The notes: generated by a model from the letters alone, not told the origin. DNA of 64,000 nt from Phycisphaerae bacterium RAS1 (GCA_007859745.1 SMLU01000001.1:1178001-1242000), one strand, 5' to 3'. Positions 16,442 to 24,084 are shown, numbered from the stretch's first letter. Numbers and translations: made by a program.

Positions 16442-18081
16442 AGCTCACACAACTGATCAAGATCACGCTCGGTTCGCTGCTGATTCTGACCGCCGGCGGA
16501 CTGGCGTTTGTGTGGGGCGTGTGCCGCGTGACGGTGCCGTCGGACCAGTGCCTGGTGCTCATCCGCAAGACGGGTGCGCCGCTGCCGGCGGGCGAGACGA
16601 TCGCCGGGCCGGGGCAGAAGGGCATTCAGCGCGAGACGTACGGGCCGGGGCGGTACTTCTTCAACCCGTGGCGATACGACTCCGAGCTGCACGATCTCGT
16701 CGAGGTGCCGGTCGGCGACGCCGCCAAGTGGCGCGAACACTTCGACGAGGCCGCCTCCGACGTCGCCTTTCCGAAGGTTGAAGGAGACTATCCGAAGATT
16801 GGCATCCTGGTGAACAAGGTCGGCAAACCCGCGCCGGCCGGCGCCGAAGTCGTGGACGAGGGCTTCCGCGGCATCCAGAAGCAGGTGCTCACCCCGGGCG
16901 TCTATCGCATCAACCCGCACGTGTACGAAGTGCGCCTGGCGCCGGCGACAGTCGTGCCGCTGGGCTTCTGCGGCGTCGTCACGTCGCAGCTTGGCGACAT
17001 GCCGGACGTGGAGACGATCGCCGACATGAGCGTCGGCCCGGACGGCCAGTCGATCGCCGGTCAGCCGAAGGTGATTCAGAAGCTGGCGAACGAGGGGCAG
17101 CGCGGCGTGCGGCGCGAGGTGCTGCAGCCGGGCATCTACTATCTGAACCCGTACGTCTATCGCGTGTCGCTGGTGCAGGTCGGCTACAACCAGATCGCCC
17201 AGCTCAAGACGCAGGAAGCGGAGACGCACATCTCGTTCCCGTCGAAGGACGGCTTCACGATCAGCGTCGAGGTCGTGGTGGTCTGGGGGCGGCATCCGTC
17301 GCACACCGCGGAGATGCTGAACCGCTTCGGCGACCTGGATAAGCTCAAGCAGATCATCCTGAGCCAGATGCGCAGCATCTGCCGCAACACCGGTTCGGAC
17401 TATGAGAGCACGGACTTCATCCGCGGCGAGAAGCGCGAGCTGTATCAGCAGGAGGTGACGCGCACGCTGCAGCGCGTCTGCGCCGACCGCGACATCGACA
17501 TCCTGATTGCGCTGATCCAGAACATCGAGGTGCGGGCCGCGACCGCGGTCGCCGGCGGAGAGCTGGATCTGCGGCAGACGATCCAGCGCGGCTTCATCGC
17601 CCGCGAGCAGGACCTGACCAAACAGACGCAGCGCGAGACGGCGAAAGTGCGGGCCGACTTGGAGACCGCCAAGGTGCTGGTCGACGTGGCCCGCGAGACG
17701 ATCACGGCCGAGACGCGGAAGAAAGTGGCCGAGGTGATGGCCGAGGGGCAGAAGCAGGCGCAGGAGATTGAGGCGCAGCGCGACCTGGAGGTGGCGACGA
17801 TCGAGCGGCAGATCGCGGAACTGGACGCCGAGCGCACGCGCATCACCGGAAAGGCGACGACGACCGTTGAGCAGCTCAAGAACCAGGCCAACGCCGACGG
17901 CCGGCGGATGATGGTTGAGGCGCTGGGCAGCGGCGAGGCGTACAACCTGTACACGTTCGCCCAGGGCTTTTCGCCGGACAGCGTGCGGCTGATTTTTGCG
18001 GGCGAGGGGACGTTCTGGACGGATTTGAACAGGTTGCAGGATGCGGCGGCGCTGGAGGTGTTGAGGAAGGAGAAGGAGTAG
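16438..18081 (+). CDS. SPFH/band-7 membrane protein with triplicated N-terminal beta repeats (second of pair)
   Basis: A 547-residue paralogue of the preceding protein, starting inside its stop codon (ATGA). The membrane helix lies at about residues 8-28. The three beta repeats are at about 36-86 (VLIRKTGAPLP ... GPGRYFFNPW), 121-166 (ILVNKVGKPAP ... TPGVYRINPH) and 176-246 (LQPGIYYLNPY). The SPFH domain follows (about 250-370: ISFPSKDGFTISVEVVVVWG, DIDILIALIQNIEVR), then a coiled coil (about 390-500) with AEVMAEGQKQAQEIEAQRDL. The pair is collinear over its whole length and so arose by duplication. A hairpin 30 bp after the stop may end the transcript. Function unknown; membrane organisation or protease control is typical of the superfamily. 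Confidence 0.85.
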   Translation: MKLTQLIKITLGSLLILTAGGLAFVWGVCRVTVPSDQCLVLIRKTGAPLPAGETIAGPGQKGIQRETYGPGRYFFNPWRYDSELHDLVEVPVGDAAKWREHFDEAASDVAFPKVEGDYPKIGILVNKVGKPAPAGAEVVDEGFRGIQKQVLTPGVYRINPHVYEVRLAPATVVPLGFCGVVTSQLGDMPDVETIADMSVGPDGQSIAGQPKVIQKLANEGQRGVRREVLQPGIYYLNPYVYRVSLVQVGYNQIAQLKTQEAETHISFPSKDGFTISVEVVVVWGRHPSHTAEMLNRFGDLDKLKQIILSQMRSICRNTGSDYESTDFIRGEKRELYQQEVTRTLQRVCADRDIDILIALIQNIEVRAATAVAGGELDLRQTIQRGFIAREQDLTKQTQRETAKVRADLETAKVLVDVARETITAETRKKVAEVMAEGQKQAQEIEAQRDLEVATIERQIAELDAERTRITGKATTTVEQLKNQANADGRRMMVEALGSGEAYNLYTFAQGFSPDSVRLIFAGEGTFWTDLNRLQDAAALEVLRKEKE

Positions 18082-18110
18082 GGGCGGGGGCCGAGGCGCT
18101 CAAGGCGTCC

Positions 18111-18147
18111 AAGGTGCGCAAGTGCGCGAGGTCTACTTGCGCACCTT
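18111..18147. terminator. Hairpin after the SPFH operon
   Basis: AAGGTGCGCAAGT (18111-18123) and ACTTGCGCACCTT (18135-18147) form a perfect 13-bp stem with an 11-base loop, 30 bp past the SPFH stop. No T-tract follows, so termination would not be of the simple intrinsic type. Confidence 0.5.
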
Positions 18148-18492
18148 CGGCTGGCGGGTGCGGGGACGGGGGGATTATCGGATGGAGGCACGAGGTTTCT
18201 GGTTGTTTGCGCACCTTGGTTTCCGCGGCAAGGGGAGGCGGAAAGCAGCGGTGGGAAGCGGGGTTCATGCTAGAGATGATAGATAGTGTAGCGTGGTTGT
18301 CCAGTCGACGGGTGAAGGGTGGCGTGCTCTTGCGGCGCTCCGCGTAAGCATGCCGGGCGCGAAGCACGCTCGCGTTGGGTACGGCGAGAGCATCCCGCCT
18401 GCCGCGGGAACGGCTGGAAAACGGCAGAAGCGTCTCACAACACGGGACGACGCTGCGCGTTACAATTCGGGCGTCACGGACGGAGCAGCGCT
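18148..18492. other. Gene-free stretch before the HNH module
   Basis: I see no convincing gene, RNA or repeat here. A further partial copy of the hairpin arm (TTGCGCACCTTGG near 18208-18220) is the only recurring element. Confidence 0.5.
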
Positions 18493-18846
18493 ATGAGCGG
18501 ACGCGTCGGGCATCGGAAGCGGCTCATCTGCGTCAACGCCGCGAATCTTCGGTCCAACCACCTGTACCTGACGGGGCATCCGGATTTCTTTCCGGCGGAC
18601 TGCTATGGCGCACCCTCGTCGGCGGGCCGCATCGGCGAATTGCTGCGGCTGGACGTCGAAGGCCTCGCGGAACCGGTATGGACGGATATTCCGACCGACG
18701 CGAACACCGGGAAACCGCGCCGTTTCTCCAGAAAGCGCGCTTGGGTGCGGGAGTTCTTCGAAAAGCACGGAATCAAGCCGGACGACACGAATACGATGGA
18801 TCGAATTCGCGCCGCGGCCCAACCCGCGGCACAAAGAGCAGAATGA
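18493..18846 (+). CDS. Small protein paired with HNH nuclease, possible B3/EcoRII-N-like DNA-binding fold
   Basis: A 117-residue protein starting at the ATG at 18493; extension upstream gives only low-complexity arginine-rich sequence. Distinct stretches are NLRSNHLYLTGHPDFFP, GELLRLDVEGL, VWTDIPTD and RAWVREFFEKHGIKPDDT. The last, an aromatic/basic helix followed by a turn before a strand, resembles the C-terminal part of plant B3 and EcoRII N-terminal domains (FxxHxIxxGDxV), where it belongs to a DNA-recognising pseudobarrel. That similarity is by eye only. The stop codon is followed directly by the ATG of the HNH gene, so the two proteins are made together. Confidence 0.65.
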   Translation: MSGRVGHRKRLICVNAANLRSNHLYLTGHPDFFPADCYGAPSSAGRIGELLRLDVEGLAEPVWTDIPTDANTGKPRRFSRKRAWVREFFEKHGIKPDDTNTMDRIRAAAQPAAQRAE

Positions 18847-19611
18847 ATGCGACCCGCCAATGACGGTCACCCGTGGACGCGCGATCAACTTATCCTCGCG
18901 TTTGAGTTGTATTGCCGCGTCCCGTTCGGGCGCATCACCTCGCGCAACCCGCTCATTCGTGAGCTCGCGGCCCATCTTGGCCGCACTCCGGCTTCAGTTG
19001 CTCGAAAGCTCGGTAACTTCGGCGCTTTCGATCCGGAACTGGCGGCACGCAACATTTCGGGTCTCACCCACGGCAGCAAACTCGATCGTGCAATCTGGGA
19101 CGAGTTTCACAAGAACTGGAATGGCCTGGTAGTCTGCGCTCATGAACTCCGTCGCGAGCTCGCGCCGGGACGTGAGCCGGAGCCAATCAACCCTCCAACG
19201 GGCCCGTCGGAAAAAATCGTCAGCGTCAAGCAACGCTTACACCAGGCGTTTTTCCGGGCCGCCGTCATCAGTAGCTACAACAATCGTTGCTGCGTGACCG
19301 GACTTCCGCTCTTAGAATGCCTCGTTGCCGGACACATCGTTCCATGGAGCGTGGACGAGCGTCGCCGCGCTGACCCGACGAATGGCGTTTGCCTCTCGGC
19401 CACATTCGATCGCCTGTTCGACTGTGGCCTCATCACGATCGACGATGACCTGACGCTGCGCGTCAGCGGGCGCGTGCGCACGCTGACGGACCAAGCCGCT
19501 GCTGAACTTGTGGCCGCGCGGCACGGACAGAAGATCATCCCGCCCGCCCGTTTCTATCCCGATCGGGCGTGCTTGCGCTGGCACCGCGAAAACCGCTTCC
19601 AAGCTGCGTGA
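18847..19611 (+). CDS. HNH endonuclease (HNH_2 type)
   Basis: A 254-residue protein. Residues 1-90 look like a DNA-binding helical domain (TRDQLILAFELYCRVPFGRI, then RELAAHLGRTPASVARKLGNF, a helix-turn-helix pattern). The C-terminal part has the HNH_2 nuclease motif: CCVTGLPLLECLVAGHIVPW with the metal-binding His, then RADPTNGVCLSATFDRLFDCGLI. Proteins of this design occur as stand-alone restriction-like nucleases in genome islands. No methyltransferase is adjacent, so either protection is encoded elsewhere or the target is modified or foreign DNA. It is directly joined to the preceding small protein. Confidence 0.85.
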   Translation: MRPANDGHPWTRDQLILAFELYCRVPFGRITSRNPLIRELAAHLGRTPASVARKLGNFGAFDPELAARNISGLTHGSKLDRAIWDEFHKNWNGLVVCAHELRRELAPGREPEPINPPTGPSEKIVSVKQRLHQAFFRAAVISSYNNRCCVTGLPLLECLVAGHIVPWSVDERRRADPTNGVCLSATFDRLFDCGLITIDDDLTLRVSGRVRTLTDQAAAELVAARHGQKIIPPARFYPDRACLRWHRENRFQAA

Positions 19612-19639
19612 CCAGCGCACGATCCGAGGAGACTTGCCC

Positions 19640-19876
19640 ATGCCCGCGGTGATGACCGATGTTCTTCTCTCCGAGTACGAGACCATCGTCGCCGACGTCG
19701 GCGAAAACGTTACGGACGCAGCAATCATCGCGGCGCTCGTGCGCGATGGGGATTGGACCGAGCAGGGTGCGAGGGAAGTGCTGCGGCTTGCCCAGATGTA
19801 CGGAACAAGCATCCTCCGCAACGCGCTGGCACTTGCGTCGGCGATGCAGATCGAGGACGGCGAAGCCGGGCTGTAA
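19640..19876 (+). CDS. Small protein of unknown function in the HNH island
   Basis: A 78-residue protein starting at the ATG at 19640, 28 bp after the HNH gene and preceded by GAGGAGACTTG with a Shine-Dalgarno match. It is predominantly helical (EYETIVADVGENVTDAAIIA, EQGAREVLRLAQMYGTSIL) with a hydrophobic C-terminal helix. I recognise no family. Position and strand suggest it belongs to the same transcript as the HNH pair. Similar small helical proteins turn up in many planctomycete gene neighbourhoods, so it need not be functionally tied to the nuclease. Confidence 0.6.
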   Translation: MPAVMTDVLLSEYETIVADVGENVTDAAIIAALVRDGDWTEQGAREVLRLAQMYGTSILRNALALASAMQIEDGEAGL

Positions 19877-19894
19877 TGTGCCTTTGCCGCCCCG

Positions 19895-19970
19895 GCGGGC
19901 GTTCCTGGCCCCCGAAGGGGCCGCGGAAGAGGGTTCCGCGTATCCTCTTCTTGCCCCGGAGGGGCAAAGG
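19895..19970. repeat. GCCCC...GGGGC short hairpins upstream of a tnpA remnant
   Basis: GGCCCCCGAAGGGGCC and TTGCCCCGGAGGGGCAA are small perfect hairpins of the same kind as those around the intact tnpA gene (20955, 21512, 22108). Confidence 0.7.
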
Positions 19971-19980
19971 AAGCGCGAAG

Positions 19981-20060
19981 CCCGGCACTTACTCCCAACT
20001 CCTGCTCCACGTCACGCGGGCTGTGCCCCACCTGTGGCTACATCCCGTCGTCCCGCTGGG
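19981..20060 (+). pseudogene. Remnant of an IS200-like tnpA start plus repeat scar
   Basis: Bases 19981-20013 encode PGTYSQLLLHV, matching PGTYSQILLHV, residues 2-12 of the intact transposase at 21627. The reading frame then leaves the family, and TGTGGCTACATCCCG follows, a decayed form of the family-C repeat end GTGGCTACATTCCG. Only the first few percent of the gene remain. It lies directly upstream of a 5'-truncated HNH gene, so insertion and deletion here probably broke that gene. Confidence 0.65.
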
Positions 20061-20096
20061 AAACGAAGGCGCGCCTCGTCGAGACGAACAGCGGTT

Positions 20097-20378
20097 GCGG
20101 GCGAGGAGTCCGGCTGCGAATCCGGCAAGAAGTGTCGCCTGCAGATCGATCACACCATTCCGATTAGCCAGCGTGGAACGGATGAGGAGCACAACCTGCG
20201 CGCGGTTTGCGTGTGGTACAACAAGGACAAGGCGAATTTGAAAGTGCCGACATCTCGGGATGCGATAAGCGCGATGGCGCTAATACGCCGCCAACCGCGC
20301 GAAGTTCAGTTGGAAGTCTACAACTTCTATTGGCGAAGAAGTTTCGAAAGCGCACTACGAAGAAGTGAACGGAACGCC
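20097..20378 (+). pseudogene. 5'-truncated HNH endonuclease, in frame with vsr
   Basis: The frame encodes the second half of an HNH nuclease: CRLQIDHTIPISQRGTDEEH with the catalytic Asp-His pair, NLRAVCVWYNKDKAN, and a typical C-terminal helix pair LIRRQPREVQLEVYNFYW. The N-terminal half of the motif (first cysteine pair) is missing; the tnpA remnant and hairpins lie where it should be. The second metal-site cysteine of the usual CxxCN is Tyr (CVWYN). There is no stop before the vsr frame, so the fragment could be translated as an N-terminal extension of Vsr if a start exists upstream. Confidence 0.6.
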
Positions 20379-20855
20379 GTGGCTGACACGCTCACGCCCG
20401 AGCAACGTCGCAAGTGCATGGCCGCTGTGCGCGGCAAGCACACGAAGCCGGAACTGCGGGTACGAAGCATCGCGCATCGGCTAGGGTTCCGTTTCCGTCT
20501 CCACGCAGCCGACTTGCCCGGCAAACCCGATCTCGTCTTTGCGGCTCGGCGCGCCGCCGTTTTCGTTCATGGATGCTACTGGCATATGCACCGTTGCAGG
20601 CGGGGCCGGAGTGTTGCCGTAACGAACGCGGGATTCTGGCATGAGAAGCTGACGAAGAATCGCACGCGGGATCGGGCGGCGATCGCGGCGCTTCGACGGA
20701 TTGGGTGGCGTGTGCTCGTCATTTGGGAGTGCCAGACGCGCGAGCCGGCAGCGTTGGCGCGCCTGCTTTCATCGTTCCTGACAACGGGTCGGCGTTCAAT
20801 CGGCAGCGACGGCGTTGCGAGGGCGGCAGGTGGCAAGCGGTCGCGGTGGGCGTGA
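20379..20855 (+). CDS. vsr: Very short patch repair endonuclease
   Basis: Vsr nicks DNA next to T:G mismatches that arise by deamination of 5-methylcytosine. The 158-residue protein shows all family blocks: LTPEQRRKCMAAVRGKHTKPE, LPGKPDLVFAARRAAVFVHG (catalytic Asp), CYWHMHRC with the structural zinc Cys/His, the FWHEKLTKNRTRD block, and WRVLVIWECQ. I place the start at the GTG at 20379 because the family begins a few residues before LTPEQR. No dcm-like methyltransferase lies in the window, although Vsr usually travels with one. It is in frame with the HNH fragment immediately upstream. Confidence 0.88.
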   Translation: MADTLTPEQRRKCMAAVRGKHTKPELRVRSIAHRLGFRFRLHAADLPGKPDLVFAARRAAVFVHGCYWHMHRCRRGRSVAVTNAGFWHEKLTKNRTRDRAAIAALRRIGWRVLVIWECQTREPAALARLLSSFLTTGRRSIGSDGVARAAGGKRSRWA

Positions 20856-20954
20856 CAAATTACCGGGGCGCCGCCACTGCGGAACGCGTGGAAGCACGTG
20901 GTCTTGTCGCTTCCTTGACGCGCCGGAAGGGCGGAGGATCGGCGACGTCTCCGC

Positions 20955-20971
20955 TGCCCCTACGGGGCAGG
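20955..20971. repeat. GC hairpin near tnpA
   Basis: CTGCCCCTACGGGGCAG, a perfect 7-bp stem. Similar units occur at 21512 and 22108. Confidence 0.7.
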
Positions 20972-21006
20972 GGGAGACAAAATGAGATTCGCGCGGAAGT
21001 CGGCGT

Positions 21007-21056
21007 CCACGGGTTCCGCGGCGGCGGGCTGCGCCGCGCCGCCGCTGCACCCGTGG
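21007..21056. repeat. Family-C palindrome, copy C1
   Basis: CCACGGGT...ACCCGTGG outer arms enclose GCGGCGGCGGGCTGCGCC...GCGCCGCCGC, so the whole 50 bp can fold into one long hairpin. It is followed by TACATTCCGGCGCCCCTGCC and further GCCCC/GGGGC units up to 21150. The gene-free stretch 20856-21626 is almost entirely made of such repeats. Confidence 0.85.
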
Positions 21057-21157
21057 CTACATTCCGGCGCCCCTGCCGGGGCGAAAACGGCGGCGCCCCT
21101 CCCGGGGCGAAGAAGCCGGCGCCGCTGCGGGGGCGGAATCCGAGGGGGCCACGTTTT

Positions 21158-21207
21158 CCACGGGTTTCGCGGCGGCGGGCTGCGCCGCGCCGCCGCTGCA
21201 CCCGTGG
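21158..21207. repeat. Family-C palindrome, copy C2
   Basis: Nearly identical to C1 (CCACGGGTTTCGCGGCGGCG ... CCGCTGCACCCGTGG), followed by the same TACATTCCGGCGCCCCTCC tail. Confidence 0.85.
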
Positions 21208-21433
21208 CTACATTCCGGCGCCCCTCCGGGGCGAAGACGGGGGTGCCGCTGCCGTGGCGGAAGGCGGATTGCTGCATTCTGGCGCCCTTGCCCGGACGAA
21301 GACGACCGCGCTCCTGCACGGGGCGAGAGCGTCGTCGACCGTCTTCGAGCCCGCCAACCGGGCGTCGGCGCGTAGACTGCGGACGCCCCAACGAGGAGTC
21401 GGAGTGTAGCCCCAGCGGGGCGTCGGAATGTAG

Positions 21434-21477
21434 CCACGGGTGGAGCGAGGCCCGGCAGGGCCGAGCGGAACCCGTGG
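21434..21477. repeat. Family-C palindrome, inverted copy C3
   Basis: Here the tail precedes the hairpin (GGAATGTAG then CCACGGGTGGAGCGAGG ... CGGAACCCGTGG), so the unit is in the opposite orientation to C1, C2 and C4. The inner part is diverged. Confidence 0.75.
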
Positions 21478-21626
21478 ACGCGGGATTATCATCCTCCTTG
21501 CTTTTCTGCCCCGAAGGGGCAGAGGAAGTGCCGCCCCCATGGGCAGCGGAAGCGCTGCTCCGAAGCGGCAGAGGAAGCGTCCCGGAGGACGCGAAGAAAA
21601 GCATTCGTCACGCACGGGGATCGAAC

Positions 21627-22079
21627 ATGCCTGGCACCTACTCTCAAATCCTGCTGCACGTCGTATTCAGCACGAAACACCGCCAGCCGTCGATCACGTC
21701 CGAAGTTGCGGAACGGCTCTATCCGTACATCGGCGGCATCGTTCGCGCTGAGCGTGGCGTGCTCTACGACATCGGGGGCGTCGAGGACCACGTCCACATG
21801 TACTTGCGCTGGCGGCCGGATGGATCGTTTTCGGATTTGATGCGCACGGTCAAGGCGCGGTCGTCGAAGTGGGTGCATGACACGTTCCCCGCGCTGGGCG
21901 CGTTCGCGTGGCAGGAGGGGTACTCGGTCTTCTCGGTCAGCAAGTCGCAGGAGGAGGCGGTGAAGAAGTACATCGCGGGGCAGGCCGAGCATCACAGGAA
22001 GGAGGACTTCAAGTCGGAGTTGTTGAAGTTGCTCCGCGCGCACGGCGTCGAGTTTGACGAGCGATACGTGTTCGATTGA
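21627..22079 (+). CDS. tnpA: IS200/IS605-like Y1 transposase (REP-associated type likely)
   Basis: A 150-residue single-domain HUH transposase. The metal-binding pair H55-V-H57 lies in GGVEDHVHMYLRW, and the catalytic tyrosine Y115 is in VKKYIAGQAEHH, the typical YIxxQxEHH block. These enzymes cut and join single-stranded DNA at hairpin-marked ends. No tnpB accompanies it. Instead the gene is flanked on both sides by family-C palindromes (21007, 21158, 21434 and 22143) and small GC hairpins. That is the arrangement of REP-associated tyrosine transposases, in which the enzyme is linked to spread of the repeats. The gene looks intact, and a remnant of a second copy lies at 19981. Confidence 0.88.
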   Translation: MPGTYSQILLHVVFSTKHRQPSITSEVAERLYPYIGGIVRAERGVLYDIGGVEDHVHMYLRWRPDGSFSDLMRTVKARSSKWVHDTFPALGAFAWQEGYSVFSVSKSQEEAVKKYIAGQAEHHRKEDFKSELLKLLRAHGVEFDERYVFD

Positions 22080-22107
22080 GCCTCTGCGCGCTTGTACGAT
22101 TCCTCTG

Positions 22108-22330
22108 CCCCTTCGGGGCAGGATGCCAGATCGAGACCGCTTCCACGGGTTGCGCGGCGGCGCGGCTGCGCCGCCCCGCCGCTACACCCGTGGCTACATT
22201 CCGGCGCCCCTGCCGGGGCGAAGACTCGTTGCCGGGGGGCGAAGACGCGTTGCCGGGGGGCGAAGACTTGTTGCCGGGGAGCGCAGACGCTGCGTGGGGA
22301 GCGAAGACGCGGTTCGGCGGGCGTTTGTCG
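22108..22330. repeat. GC hairpins and GAAGAC repeats downstream of tnpA
   Basis: CTGCCCCTTCGGGGCAG is at 22108. After copy C4 a short tandem series follows from about 22216, based on GCGAAGAC plus GTTGCCGGGG(GG), repeated four to five times with drift. With C4 this fills the gap between tnpA and spoVR. Confidence 0.7.
22143..22193. repeat. Family-C palindrome, copy C4
   Basis: CCACGGGTTGCGCGGCGGCG ... CCGCTACACCCGTGG, 64 bp after the tnpA stop, same orientation as C1 and C2, followed by TACATTCCGGCGCCCCTGCC. Confidence 0.85.
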
Positions 22331-22344
22331 TGCGCGGGGCCCGC

Positions 22345-23949
22345 CTACTTCACGCCGGCGTGCGCCGGACGGGGCGTGTCGTCCTTGATTTTCTGCTGCT
22401 TCACCGACTCGCCGTCCGCGGAGAAGAGCATCATGTCGTCGTCGATCCGCGCTTGCAGATGCACCGGCCGCTTCCAAAGCCGTTGCAGGCTTTTGAGGCA
22501 CTCGTGGCTGTACTTGATGTCGAGATCGACGCCCAGGTGCTTGTGCGCCAAGTACAGATCGCCGCGGTTCATGTAATTGGCGTCGACCACGTAGATGTAG
22601 GGCTGGCCGTGGTTGGTGAGCATGAACAGAAGCTGCTGCTTGATCTTCTCGAAGTCGTGATCGACCGCGACCATCCGCCCGGTGGAGGGGTCCTGCCGGT
22701 AGTAAAACAGCTTGTGCCGGTCGCAGAATTCCTCGGTCAGGAACTCGTCGATGAACGTGACATCGTTGTGCACGCGGCGGACTTCGAAGATTTTTTCCCT
22801 GCCCTTGCCCAGCCGCGTGTCCCAGTTGCGCCGCTGCTCGATGGACTCGCACTCCTCGTACGCCTTGCCGAAGCGGCCGCGGTTCCAGCGGTCCTCGATG
22901 TCGCGGAAGAGCTCGACGCCCATCTTGTAGGGGTTCAGCCGGCCGGGGGCGTTGGCCAGGGTGCCGGAGTGGTGGTCGCAGTAGGTGATGAGCTCGTGAT
23001 CGCGCAGGTGGAAGCGGGTCATCATGCGCGAGTGCCAGTACGTCGCCCAGCCTTCGTTCATGATCTTGGTCATGCCTTGCGGCGCGAAGTAATAGGCCTC
23101 ATCGCGAACGATGTCGAGGATGTCCGCCTCCCAGTCCTCCAGCGGCGCGTGGTGCAGCAGGAAGCCCAGTACGTCGCGGTCCGGAGATAGCGGAAACGCC
23201 CGCCGCTCCTCCGCCTCCTGCTTGCTCTCGCGCTCGCGCTGCTGCCGCAGCTTCTCCGGCGGGTTGATGTAGCGCTCCATGTAGGACTTGGCCGGATAGC
23301 GTGTCACGGGCTGCTCGTCGCGGCTGCGCGTCGGCGCCGGGGCGGTCGTCCGAACCGGCTCGGCCTGGCGCCTCATGAACGGCGAGTAGGGGTCGATCAG
23401 ATTTTCGAGCGTCAGGCAGGTGTCCAGGAAGCGCTCGATGATCTCGTAGCCCTCGCGGTCGATGTGCCGCCAGACGCGCGTGGCGTGGTTGGCCATGCCG
23501 TCCATCATTTTGCGGTTGGTCTGGCTGAACCAGATGTTGTTCTTGAAGAAGTCGCAGTGGCCGTAGACGTGGGCCATCACGGTTTTCTGGTCAACCAGCT
23601 CGTTGTCCGAGAGCAGGTAGGCGTAGCAGGGGTCGTTGTTGATGACCATCTCGTAGATCTTGCCCAGCCCGTAGCTGTGCTGCTTGCGGAGCTTTTCGTA
23701 CTCCATGCCGAAGCGCCAGTGCGGGTAGCGCTGCGGGAAGCCCAGAAAGGCCGCGAACTGGTTCATCTGGTCGAAATCGACCATCTCGAACACCGTCTCG
23801 AAGAAATCCAGCCCCTGCTCGCGGGCGGTGGCCTCGATGACGCGGCGGTAATCTTCCAGCTCGGGCGGGAACGGTCGCAGCACGCGGGCCTCCAATCGGT
23901 CCGGGTATTCTATCGGCGGCGGGCGGCGCGCGCCTTGGCGCGGAAACAC
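22345..23949 (-). CDS. SpoVR family protein
   Basis: A 534-residue member of the SpoVR/YcgB family. Diagnostic blocks are RYPHWRFGMEYEKLRKQHSY, KIYEMVINNDPCYAYLL, VMAHVYGHCDFFKNN, MNEGWATYWHSRMM and NPYKMGVELFRDIEDRWNRG. SpoVR is needed for spore cortex formation in Bacillus; in other bacteria its role is unknown, and it is usually next to a PrkA/YeaG kinase and the DUF444 protein YeaH. Neither partner is present here. The conserved His-rich segments suggest metal binding. The start is uncertain: a GTG at 23949 or one at 23883. A tail of about 20 residues (KQQKIKDDTPRPAHAGVK) is not conserved. Confidence 0.92.
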   Translation of the reverse strand: MFPRQGARRPPPIEYPDRLEARVLRPFPPELEDYRRVIEATAREQGLDFFETVFEMVDFDQMNQFAAFLGFPQRYPHWRFGMEYEKLRKQHSYGLGKIYEMVINNDPCYAYLLSDNELVDQKTVMAHVYGHCDFFKNNIWFSQTNRKMMDGMANHATRVWRHIDREGYEIIERFLDTCLTLENLIDPYSPFMRRQAEPVRTTAPAPTRSRDEQPVTRYPAKSYMERYINPPEKLRQQRERESKQEAEERRAFPLSPDRDVLGFLLHHAPLEDWEADILDIVRDEAYYFAPQGMTKIMNEGWATYWHSRMMTRFHLRDHELITYCDHHSGTLANAPGRLNPYKMGVELFRDIEDRWNRGRFGKAYEECESIEQRRNWDTRLGKGREKIFEVRRVHNDVTFIDEFLTEEFCDRHKLFYYRQDPSTGRMVAVDHDFEKIKQQLLFMLTNHGQPYIYVVDANYMNRGDLYLAHKHLGVDLDIKYSHECLKSLQRLWKRPVHLQARIDDDMMLFSADGESVKQQKIKDDTPRPAHAGVK

Positions 23950-24054
23950 GGAGCGGATGCGTGCCAGCCGTGGGTGTCGCGGATGCCCGCCAGTGCGGGC
24001 GGGCCGCTCGCCCGGATTCCGGGCGTCCGCACCCGACCGCTATCGTCCGGGGAA

Positions 24055-24084
24055 TTGACACGGGGGGCAGCGTTTTGATATACG
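24055..24084 (+). promoter_or_regulatory. Sigma70-type promoter of the PEP-CTERM gene
   Basis: A perfect TTGACA (24055-24060) is followed after 16-18 bp by GATATACG. The gene's GAGGAGAGAG ribosome site and ATG (24141) follow. Confidence 0.65.

Noticed and set aside
20860-21400. Arginine/glycine-rich frames in several phases around the family-C repeats
   Set aside because: They are translations of palindromic repeats; none has a ribosome site or a protein family.
21007-22330. Repeat cluster considered as a CRISPR array
   Set aside because: Units are palindromes of different lengths with irregular spacing, one is inverted, and no cas gene is near.
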